A stretch of 64,000 bases of DNA, from the NCBI RefSeq assembly GCF_009914055.1, contig NZ_CP028271.1, positions 2,852,001 through 2,916,000 on the forward strand. The letters are read 5' to 3'. Below the pieces are notes generated by a model. That model saw only the letters and a program-made list of their open reading frames with translations, was not told the DNA's origin and made no database searches. Below, one piece after another: positions 42,508 to 49,795 of this stretch (position 1 is its first letter; the number at the start of each line of letters is the position of its first letter). A program made the position numbers and the translations under genes. Origin of the DNA: Mixta intestinalis (GTDB taxonomy: Bacteria > Pseudomonadota > Gammaproteobacteria > Enterobacterales > Enterobacteriaceae).

Positions 42508-43636
42508 CCTTCCGCCGCTCAGCCTTTATATTCATATTCCGTGGTGCGTACAGAAATGTCCCTACTGCGATTTCAATTCGCATGCGCTGAAAGGCGACGT
42601 GCCGCATGAGGAGTACGTTAATCACCTGTTGACCGATCTGGATCGCGATCTGCCGCTGACCAGCGGACGCGAGGTGAAAACTCTCTTTATCGGCGGCGGC
42701 ACGCCCAGTCTGTTGAGCAGCCGTGCTATGCAGCAATTGCTGGACGGCGTGCGTACACGCCTGCCGCTGGCTGCCGATGCGGAGATCACCATGGAGGCGA
42801 ACCCCGGCACGGTGGAGGCCGATCGCTTTAGCGCCTATCAGGTGGCAGGTGTTAACCGCATATCTATTGGTGTCCAGAGCTTCAGCCCACAAAAACTGGA
42901 GCGCCTTGGTCGCATTCACGGCCCGGAAGAAGCGAAGCGCGCCGCGCAGCTGGCCGCCGGGCTGGGCCTGCGTAGTTTTAATCTCGATTTAATGCACGGC
43001 CTGCCCGATCAGTCGCTGACGGAAGCGCTGGACGATCTGCGCCAGGCGATTGCGCTCAATCCGCCGCATCTCTCCTGGTATCAGCTGACTATCGAGCCGA
43101 ATACGCTGTTTGCCTCACGTCCGCCACGGCTGCCGGACGATGATGCGCTGTGGGATATTTTCGAACAGGGCCATCAACTGTTGACCGCGGCAGGCTACCA
43201 GCAGTATGAAACCTCCGCCTATGCAAAGCCTGGCTATCGCTGCGAACATAACCTGAACTACTGGCGCTTCGGGGATTATCTCGGCATTGGCTGCGGCGCT
43301 CACGGTAAGCTGACCCAGCCGGATGGACGCATCGTGCGCACGGTGAAAACACGTCATCCACGCGGTTTTATGGCAGGTAACTACCTGGACAGGCAGTATG
43401 AGGTAGCGGATGACGAGAAGCCTTTCGAATTCTTTATGAACCGCTTTCGCCTGCTCGAACCGGCCCCACGCGCTGATTTCAGCCGCTATACCGGCCTGAG
43501 TGAAAACGTGATCCGTGCGCAGCTGGATAGCGCGCTGGAGAGCGGTTACCTGACGGAAACGGTGGAATACTGGCAGGTGACGGAGAAAGGTAAGCTGTTC
43601 CTTAATTCGCTGCTGGAACTGTTCCTCGCAGAATAA
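42500..43636 (+). CDS. hemW: Haem chaperone / radical SAM protein HemW
   Basis: Radical SAM protein (YggW) of the HemN family. It binds haem and a [4Fe-4S] cluster and is thought to deliver haem, rather than act as coproporphyrinogen oxidase. The 378-aa product has the cluster motif CVQKCPYCDF near residues 15-24 (CxxxCxxC, lacking HemN's fourth Cys), GGGTPSLL near 55-62, and the HemN C-terminal domain. Last gene of the series. The 277 bases after it are AT-rich and hold no gene. Confidence 0.95.
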   Translation: MANLPPLSLYIHIPWCVQKCPYCDFNSHALKGDVPHEEYVNHLLTDLDRDLPLTSGREVKTLFIGGGTPSLLSSRAMQQLLDGVRTRLPLAADAEITMEANPGTVEADRFSAYQVAGVNRISIGVQSFSPQKLERLGRIHGPEEAKRAAQLAAGLGLRSFNLDLMHGLPDQSLTEALDDLRQAIALNPPHLSWYQLTIEPNTLFASRPPRLPDDDALWDIFEQGHQLLTAAGYQQYETSAYAKPGYRCEHNLNYWRFGDYLGIGCGAHGKLTQPDGRIVRTVKTRHPRGFMAGNYLDRQYEVADDEKPFEFFMNRFRLLEPAPRADFSRYTGLSENVIRAQLDSALESGYLTETVEYWQVTEKGKLFLNSLLELFLAE

Positions 43637-43913
43637 TTTCCGCTCAAACAGAAAGCGCATGGCTGTTAGTTATTTTATTCAGGCTAACGTGATGCGCTTT
43701 ATTGCATAATTAATAACACTATTAATTCCTGACATTACTGTAGCATCAATATTTTTTATTAAATAGCCCATCATTTCCATACGGAAAATATTCATTTATA
43801 AAATATAAACACATACAATTATTTCCGATAGCACTCTGGCAATAGTTTACTTTCTAAAAATTTTTGTTAGTTAAAAACTAAATTAATAGTAAAAAACAAG
43901 AGGAAACTATTTT

Positions 43914-44249
43914 ATGGCGTTCACCATTTTCACTCAGCGAAAATGGGAGAAAAATTTATCTACCATAAGCGAATTTCATATCTCTGGAACGGAAATAAAG
44001 GGATACTTCCTTTAAGCTGTATAACGCTAATGTATCTGCTGGCAGAATGATACTTATCCACCCTGGAAATGAACCCAAAGATACAAAAGGTTGTCTCTTA
44101 CCTGGAACAGCGCGGTTAACTGATAAGGTTACAAACAGCGTTGCTATGTATAACAAAATAAAACAGCTAATGGTACGAATGGCATCACTAACTTTAAAGT
44201 TACCATTACTTCCTGCTACGTGGACAGAAAATTATGCAAAAAAATCTAA
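43914..44249 (+). pseudogene. Decayed DUF5675 gene
   Basis: Three fragments in changing frames add up to a DUF5675-like protein. The first (43914-44015, ATG with AAGAGGAAA upstream) reads to ISGTEIKGYFL and then a stop. The second frame, from about 44017, gives LYNANVSAG, then ILIHPGNEPKDTKGCLLPG and NSVAMYNKIKQL. The third frame, from 44169 to a stop at 44247, gives NGTNGITNFKVTITSCY. Roughly twenty codons of the expected RIPxGxY region are missing at the first break, and one base is off at the second. DUF5675 proteins occur in phage and type VI secretion settings. The last codons overlap the next gene's start. Confidence 0.7.
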
Positions 44250-44938
44250 TATCGCTATTCGCTCTGTTGTGTACTACGGTGTTTTTAAGTAGTGGCGCTT
44301 TGGCGGAGAAAAAACTGAAGGATGGTGTTTTTCAGGCTTACTGGAAGGCAGAGTGGAATGAAAGTGCTACTGTCAATACTCCGCAATTAAAATTTAGATA
44401 CCTTCCCATTAAAGATTCGTTAAAAGAGAACAAAGTGATTAATATTATAATGGCTGGTAGTGAGGAAGAAAAAATAGAATTTATAAAAAATAATTTCCAT
44501 AATATCCCCGCTAACTTTTTAAAATATAAAGAGTGGTATGTTAATCAAAAAGGTGATTTAACCGTTAAAGAAATTGAGAAGCATATGGAATGCAATACAG
44601 ATAATTACACTGCTGCCTTTGTTTCTTTTTTCCCCGATTCTCCGCCGGTGACAATTGACGCCAACACATTTAAGGATACCGGCTGTAATGATGGAGGTAG
44701 CTTCCCTTACTTAACCTCATATGTTCTTAAACCATCCAGTAAAACAGGTCAGCTCAGGCAAGAACCTGGCGACAGCGCAAAAGTTATCCACACCTTTACC
44801 CAGGATGATAGTATTGCGAAAATAAAAACCATCGACGAAAAGTGGATGTATGTTTCCCTGTATGACTACACTAAACCAGATTTGTTAAGTGATAAAAAGG
44901 GATATATTAAATTTAGCGACGTTACACCGTTGAACTAA
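44234..44938 (+). CDS. Secreted protein of unknown function, partner of the DUF5675 remnant
   Basis: A 234-aa protein not recognised by family. It begins with a clear signal peptide (NLISLFALLCTTVFLSSGALA, cleavage near residue 24). It then has a Lys- and Asp-rich body with two Cys (about residues 119 and 149, possibly a disulphide) and a C-terminal SH3-like stretch (SSKTGQLRQEPGDSAKVIHT, then SLYDYTKPDL) resembling a bacterial SH3 domain. It is coupled by a 16-base overlap to the decayed gene upstream, and base composition is low in GC compared with hemW and yggN. Its position suggests an immunity or accessory protein for the lost partner. Confidence 0.72.
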   Translation: MQKNLISLFALLCTTVFLSSGALAEKKLKDGVFQAYWKAEWNESATVNTPQLKFRYLPIKDSLKENKVINIIMAGSEEEKIEFIKNNFHNIPANFLKYKEWYVNQKGDLTVKEIEKHMECNTDNYTAAFVSFFPDSPPVTIDANTFKDTGCNDGGSFPYLTSYVLKPSSKTGQLRQEPGDSAKVIHTFTQDDSIAKIKTIDEKWMYVSLYDYTKPDLLSDKKGYIKFSDVTPLN

Positions 44939-45031
44939 TAGTTATCCATTAACAGGTATAACGGTGAGCAACTTTCGGCGGGCAGCCTGGAGTCAGGATA
45001 CTTACGCGACATCATTTACTGTCATACAGAG

Positions 45032-45053
45032 CAGCCCCACAAAAGCGGGGCTG
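45032..45053. terminator. Hairpin between the secreted-protein gene and yggN
   Basis: CAGCCCC and GGGGCTG pair around ACAAAAGC, 14 bases past the yggN stop. The tails are only weakly T-rich, so strength is uncertain. Confidence 0.5.
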
Positions 45054-45066
45054 TTAAGACGTTTTA

Positions 45067-45780
45067 TTACTTCAGCCCAGCCAGCAGCCCTTTGCGCTGG
45101 GTTTCCAGCGTAGTGACGCGACTGCATACCTCACGACCAAAGTTCTGGAAATCCTGCTCCTGGCTGCGCCATTCGGCCTGAATCGACTGTTGCAGCCCAC
45201 CAAGATTACCCATCACTGCCTGCAAAGGATTACCACCCTGCCCGGCCTGCTTCATACCCATCTCATTCAGACTGTCCTGCACCACACCGCCCAGGCTACT
45301 GCGTACCAGACGCTCGCTATCCGCACGCACCTGATCGATGGCCTGGTGATGGAAGGTTAAACCATCGCTGCGATGTTCGATAACGCGATTCATCTGCTGC
45401 TTCAGCTGGCTATCCAGCGTCGTCAGTCGATTACGCACGTTGCTGTCGCTACCGAGTTTCTCCACCACGATGTTATCCAGCGCGACGCGGCCTTTTTCCA
45501 GACGCTGCATTGCGCCCTGATCGATCCACGGCAGATCGCGACGCAGCGCAGTCTGGTAATCAAGCGCTTTCTGACGCGTTGCGTTATCTGGCTCTACCTG
45601 CTTACCATTGAACTGGATATCGCCCAGCGGCGAGATAGTAAGATTACCGCTGGCACCGACTATCTGAACCGACTGCGGCGTGATGACGATATCATCCTGC
45701 GGTTTTACCGGACACTCCCAGGCCGCGTGCACCTGCATCGCCGCCAGTAAAAGTGCGCCCGTTAGCGCTTTACGCATCAT
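45067..45780 (-). CDS. yggN: DUF2884 periplasmic protein YggN
   Basis: A 237-aa exported protein of unknown function. The signal peptide (RKALTGALLLAAMQVHAA) is followed by WECPVKPQDDIVI, and the body has the family segments RSDGLTFHHQAIDQVRA and QDFQNFGREVCSRV. Start at 45780 has AGGAG seven bases upstream; E. coli YggN begins the same way (MMRK). Monocistronic by appearance. Confidence 0.92.
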   Translation of the reverse strand: MMRKALTGALLLAAMQVHAAWECPVKPQDDIVITPQSVQIVGASGNLTISPLGDIQFNGKQVEPDNATRQKALDYQTALRRDLPWIDQGAMQRLEKGRVALDNIVVEKLGSDSNVRNRLTTLDSQLKQQMNRVIEHRSDGLTFHHQAIDQVRADSERLVRSSLGGVVQDSLNEMGMKQAGQGGNPLQAVMGNLGGLQQSIQAEWRSQEQDFQNFGREVCSRVTTLETQRKGLLAGLK

Positions 45781-45905
45781 AAACACTCCTGGTTTGCATC
45801 GGGGACATCATGTCCTTTTGCCCGTCTGAAAAAAGAAGCGGTGCGTCAACACCGCCCTGCTCTACGGCAAAGTATAGTCACCGCTGAGCCTGTGTTGTGT
45901 ACCGC

Positions 45906-46232
45906 TTAGTCCCACCAGATATCAAAGAGTTCTGTGACCGTCACGCTCTCCATCTGACGCGCTTCCAGCCACTGACGCACCAGCTCGCGATGATCATCGG
46001 TGCATTTGCCAATCTTTTGCAGGCAAATCAATCCTTCCCACTGCAAATAACCGCTGCCGTCGAACGCCAGCCCGTTAGGTTCAATCACCTCGTTGATAAA
46101 GGCGTCTACGGTAGCGTCAATCTCTTCTGGCGACGTTCCCTGCGGAAAAGTCCAGGCAACGGAAAAACCCAGCTCCTGAAATTCATCAATATGCAGTTTT
46201 TTACGTAAACGGCGGCTACGCTGTGTTGCCAT
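45906..46232 (-). CDS. yggL: YggL family protein (DUF469), 50S-associated
   Basis: A small 108-aa DUF469 protein, reported in E. coli as a 50S ribosome-associated factor. The basic N terminus (TQRSRRLRKKLHIDEFQELG) and acidic C terminus (ELFDIWWD) are typical. Its start shares one base with the trmB stop (TAATG), so the two are co-translated. Confidence 0.93.
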   Translation of the reverse strand: MATQRSRRLRKKLHIDEFQELGFSVAWTFPQGTSPEEIDATVDAFINEVIEPNGLAFDGSGYLQWEGLICLQKIGKCTDDHRELVRQWLEARQMESVTVTELFDIWWD

Positions 46233-46951
46233 TATTTAATCCTCTCAAACATCAGATCCCATACGCCGTGGCCCAGTCGCTGCCCGCGCTGCTCAAATTT
46301 GGTTAATGGACGCGTTTCAGGACGCGGCACATAATCGTTGGTTGCCGACTGGTTTTTATAGCTCGCCACACCGTTCATCACTTCCAGCATATGCTCTGCG
46401 TAGGCCTGCCAGTCGGTCGCCATATGGAAAACGCCGCCCAGTTTCAGCTTACGCAATACCAGCTCGGCAAACGGTGTCTGCACGATACGGCGTTTATTAT
46501 GGCGCGCCTTGTGCCACGGATCGGGGAAAAACAGCTGCACCATGCGCAGCGAGTTATCCGGGATCATCTTCTCCAGCACCTCGACCGCATCGTGACACAT
46601 TACGCGCAGGTTTTCGACGCCCGCTTCCTGCGCCGCTCCCAGACAGGCACCAACGCCTGGCGCATGCACTTCGATTCCAAGAAAGTTTTGTTGAGGATTA
46701 GCGCTGGCCATCGCTACCAGCGACGCGCCCATACCGAAGCCGATCTCCAGCACCACCGGCGCTTCCCGACCGAATAACGCCGCCAGATCCACCGGCTCCG
46801 CCTGGAATTCTACGCCCATCACCGGCCACAGGGTATCAAGCGCCTGCTGCTGGCCTTTGGTCAGACGCCCCTGACGGCGCACAAAGCTGCGGATACGACG
46901 CAAAGGGCGTCCGTTTTCATCAAATTCCGGTGTGATGACGTCATTAATCAT
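46232..46951 (-). CDS. trmB: tRNA (guanine-N7)-methyltransferase
   Basis: Methylates G46 in the tRNA variable loop with SAM. The 239-aa Rossmann protein has the SAM motif VLEIGFGMGASL near residues 68-79, FFPDPWHKARHNKRRIVQ near 145-162 with the catalytic Asp, and the C-terminal YVPRPETRPLTKFEQRGQRLGH. Divergent from mutY with about 155 bases between. Confidence 0.97.
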   Translation of the reverse strand: MINDVITPEFDENGRPLRRIRSFVRRQGRLTKGQQQALDTLWPVMGVEFQAEPVDLAALFGREAPVVLEIGFGMGASLVAMASANPQQNFLGIEVHAPGVGACLGAAQEAGVENLRVMCHDAVEVLEKMIPDNSLRMVQLFFPDPWHKARHNKRRIVQTPFAELVLRKLKLGGVFHMATDWQAYAEHMLEVMNGVASYKNQSATNDYVPRPETRPLTKFEQRGQRLGHGVWDLMFERIK

Positions 46952-47108
46952 GTCGCTGCCTGCCTGTCTGCATATTCAGGAAAACGGGCATTATGCAAAG
47001 TTACCGGACAGAAGCAAGCACTTGCAAAGTTCCGGTTTACTCCGCACGATCTCTATGCTGCAATGCCTGCCTGAGTGTAGAGCAATAACGGAAAATTTCC
47101 TTCTCATG

Positions 47109-48194
47109 ATGCAAGCGCAACAGTTCGCGCAGCAGGTGCTGGACTGGTATCAGCGCTTCGGACGTAAAACCCTGCCGTGGCAACAGGCCAAAACGCCATA
47201 TAAGGTCTGGCTCTCCGAAGTCATGCTGCAACAAACCCAGGTTACCACCGTTATCCCCTATTTTGAACGCTTTATGGCGCGCTTTCCGACGGTTAACGAT
47301 CTGGCCGCCGCGCCGTTAGATGAGGTGCTTCACCTGTGGACCGGGCTGGGCTACTACGCCCGTGCGCGCAATTTGCATAAGGCCGCGCAGACCGTCTCTG
47401 AACGCCATCAGGGCCGCTTCCCGGAAACCTTTGACGAAGTCGCGGCCCTGCCCGGCGTGGGACGTTCCACCGCCGGGGCGGTGCTGTCGCTGGCACTTGG
47501 CCAGCACTACCCCATCCTCGACGGCAACGTGAAGCGTGTGCTGGCACGGTGCTATGCAGTTGACGGCTGGCCGGGCAAAAAAGAGGTGGAAAAGCGTCTG
47601 TGGCAGATCGCTGAAGACGTTACGCCTGCCGAAGGGGTCAGCCAGTTTAATCAGGCGATGATGGATCTTGGCGCGCTGGTCTGCACCCGCTCAAAGCCGA
47701 AATGTGAGATCTGCCCGCTGAATAATAGCTGCATAGCTTATGCTCAGGGTAACTGGGCCAGCTATCCCGGCAAGAAGCCGAAACAGACGCTGCCGGAACG
47801 TACCGGCTATATGCTGCTGATGCAGCGCGACGAGGGCGTCTGGCTGGAGCAGCGCCCACCGGTTGGGCTGTGGGGCGGTCTGTTTTGTTTTCCTCAGTTT
47901 AGCCTTGAGGCAGAACTGCGCGCCTGGTTGAAGACGCACGGCATTGATGACAGTGCGCTACAGCAGCTGACGGCGTTTCGTCATACTTTTAGCCACTTTC
48001 ATCTCGATATTGTGCCGATGTGGCTCAGGCTGCCATCTGCGGGCGTGGCGATGGATGAAGGAGCGGGTCTCTGGTATAACTTAGCGCAACCACCGGCAGT
48101 GGGTTTAGCCGCACCGGTTGAACGTCTGCTGCAAGAACTGCGCCATCCGCAGCAAATTTCGCTGCATATGCGCGTTACCGAAGAGGAAGAGTAA
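47109..48194 (+). CDS. mutY: A/G-specific adenine DNA glycosylase
   Basis: Removes adenine opposite 8-oxoguanine. The 361-aa protein has the helix-hairpin-helix LPGVGRSTAGAVLSLA near residues 114-129 with the catalytic Asp in LDGNVKRV, and the [4Fe-4S] loop CTRSKPKCEICPLNNSC near 194-210. A C-terminal NUDIX-like domain includes FRHTFSHFHLDI. E. coli MutY begins at the Met encoded at 47109; an adjacent ATG at 47106 is equally possible, and neither has a good SD. The longer open frame upstream is not conserved. Confidence 0.95.
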   Translation: MQAQQFAQQVLDWYQRFGRKTLPWQQAKTPYKVWLSEVMLQQTQVTTVIPYFERFMARFPTVNDLAAAPLDEVLHLWTGLGYYARARNLHKAAQTVSERHQGRFPETFDEVAALPGVGRSTAGAVLSLALGQHYPILDGNVKRVLARCYAVDGWPGKKEVEKRLWQIAEDVTPAEGVSQFNQAMMDLGALVCTRSKPKCEICPLNNSCIAYAQGNWASYPGKKPKQTLPERTGYMLLMQRDEGVWLEQRPPVGLWGGLFCFPQFSLEAELRAWLKTHGIDDSALQQLTAFRHTFSHFHLDIVPMWLRLPSAGVAMDEGAGLWYNLAQPPAVGLAAPVERLLQELRHPQQISLHMRVTEEEE

Positions 48195-48466
48195 TGAGCC
48201 GCACCATTTTTTGTACATTCCTGCAACGCGACGCTGAAGGCCAGGACTTTCAGCTCTACCCTGGCGACCTGGGTAAACGCATCTACAATGAGATTTCGAA
48301 AGAGGCCTGGTCACAGTGGATGTCCAAGCAAACCATGTTGATTAATGAGAAAAAGCTCAACATGATGAACCCGGAAGATCGCAAGGTGCTGGAGAAGGAG
48401 ATGGTTAATTTCCTGTTCGAAGGCAAAGACGTGCATATCGAAGGTTATACCCCACCAGAGAAATAA
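48194..48466 (+). CDS. yggX: Fe(II)-trafficking protein YggX
   Basis: A 90-aa protein that protects Fe-S enzymes from oxidation and is part of the SoxRS response in E. coli. It starts SRTIFCTFLQRDAEGQDFQ with the conserved Cys near residue 7. Its ATG shares one base with the mutY stop, linking it to another oxidative-damage enzyme. Confidence 0.96.
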   Translation: MSRTIFCTFLQRDAEGQDFQLYPGDLGKRIYNEISKEAWSQWMSKQTMLINEKKLNMMNPEDRKVLEKEMVNFLFEGKDVHIEGYTPPEK

Positions 48467-48471
48467 CATTT

Positions 48472-48494
48472 GGGCCTCAATTGAGGCCCCTGTT
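48472..48494 (+). terminator. yggX terminator
   Basis: GGGCCTCAATTGAGGCCC is a perfect 18-base palindrome five bases past the stop, followed by CTGTTTT. mltC is therefore likely to need its own promoter or readthrough. Confidence 0.75.
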
Positions 48495-48514
48495 TTGGGT
48501 TCAGCGCAGATACG

Positions 48515-49594
48515 ATGAAAAAAAAATTTATTGCCTTGCTAGTGATAGCACCGCTGCTGGTTTCCTGTTCGGGAAGCAAAAAAGACGTGTTGCATGAGGA
48601 TTGGGTAAAAGACACCAACGGCTTCGACATTTTAATGGGGCAGTTCGCCCACAACATCGAAAATATCTGGGGTATCAATGAGGTATTGATCGCGGGCCCG
48701 AAGGATTATGTTAAGTACAGCGATAACTACTATACCCGCAGCCATATTAACTTTGAGAAAGGCTCAATCACTATTGAGACTATCTCCGGCACCGATCCTA
48801 CTGCCAGCCTGCGCCAGGCGATTATCACCACGTTGCTGATTGGTGAAGATCCAGGCAATGTCGATCTCTATTCTGACGCTAATGATGTTCAGCTCAGTAA
48901 AGAGCCGCTGCTTTACGGTCAAGTGCTGGATAATACCGGGCAGCCGATTCGCTGGCAGGGGCGCGCGAGTAGCTTCGCTGATTATCTGATTCAGAACAAA
49001 CTACAACGCCGCGTTTCCGGGCTACATGTCATTTGGTCTGTGACTATTCCGATGGTGCCTAACCACCTCGATAAGCGTGCGCATAAATATTTGCCGATGG
49101 TGCGCAAAGCGGCGGAAAAATATAACGTTGATGCTTCACTGATTCTGGCCATTATGCAGATTGAATCGAGCTTCAACCCCTATGCGGTCAGCCACTCTGA
49201 TGCGCTGGGGCTGATGCAGGTGGTGCAACATTCCGCTGGTCTTGATGTTTTCCGCATGAAGGGGAAATGGGGCAAACCGAGCCGTAGTTACCTGTTCGAT
49301 CCAGAAAATAATATCGATACCGGCACCGCCTATCTGTCGATCCTACAGGATAACTACCTGGCGGGCATCGCTAATCCGGTATCGCGCCGCTATGCGGTAA
49401 TCACCGCCTATAACGGCGGCGCGGGCAGCGTGCTACGCGTCTTCTCCAGCGATAAAGAACGCGCTTTTGCCCAGATCAATGCGCTGTCACCTAACGAGGT
49501 CTATCAGACGCTGACGACGCGCCACCCTTCCGCGGAATCACGCCGCTATCTTTATAAAGTGAATAACGCGCAGCGTAGCTACCACCGCTTCTGA
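48515..49594 (+). CDS. mltC: Membrane-bound lytic murein transglycosylase C
   Basis: Outer-membrane lipoprotein that cleaves peptidoglycan glycan strands. The 359-aa protein has the lipobox LLVSC (Cys near residue 18), an N-terminal DUF3393 domain, and a C-terminal SLT domain. The catalytic Glu is in AIMQIESSFNPYAVS near residues 213-227, followed by GLMQVV and AYNGGAGSV. Length equals the E. coli protein as I recall it. Confidence 0.96.
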   Translation: MKKKFIALLVIAPLLVSCSGSKKDVLHEDWVKDTNGFDILMGQFAHNIENIWGINEVLIAGPKDYVKYSDNYYTRSHINFEKGSITIETISGTDPTASLRQAIITTLLIGEDPGNVDLYSDANDVQLSKEPLLYGQVLDNTGQPIRWQGRASSFADYLIQNKLQRRVSGLHVIWSVTIPMVPNHLDKRAHKYLPMVRKAAEKYNVDASLILAIMQIESSFNPYAVSHSDALGLMQVVQHSAGLDVFRMKGKWGKPSRSYLFDPENNIDTGTAYLSILQDNYLAGIANPVSRRYAVITAYNGGAGSVLRVFSSDKERAFAQINALSPNEVYQTLTTRHPSAESRRYLYKVNNAQRSYHRF

Positions 49595-49604
49595 TACGCT
49601 TACC

Positions 49605-49630
49605 AGCCAGCCTACGGGCTGGCTTTTTTA
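49605..49630 (+). terminator. mltC terminator
   Basis: AGCCAGCC and GGCTGGCT pair around TACG, followed by TTTTT. It separates the conserved backbone from the accessory region to the right. Confidence 0.93.
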
Positions 49631-49697
49631 CCTTCTGCCAACAATTTGGCTAAAATACGATTTTTCTCTACCCTCAAATTCTCTATTCTTCCTGACG

Positions 49698-49734
49698 CCC
49701 TATTGAGGACCATAACAAACTTGTCCTGATAGGG
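49698..49734 (+). promoter_or_regulatory. Inverted repeat in front of tpsA
   Basis: CCCTAT (49698-49703) pairs with ATAGGG (49729-49734), and AGGAC (49706-49710) with GTCCT (49723-49727). It lies 62 bases upstream of the exoprotein start and could be an operator or a leader hairpin. AT-rich DNA follows, with TATATTAAT at 49736. Confidence 0.45.
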
Positions 49735-49795
49735 ATATATTAATTAGTTATCCAATGCCTTCATGGATCAAATAATATTATTCAAGGGAAAAATC

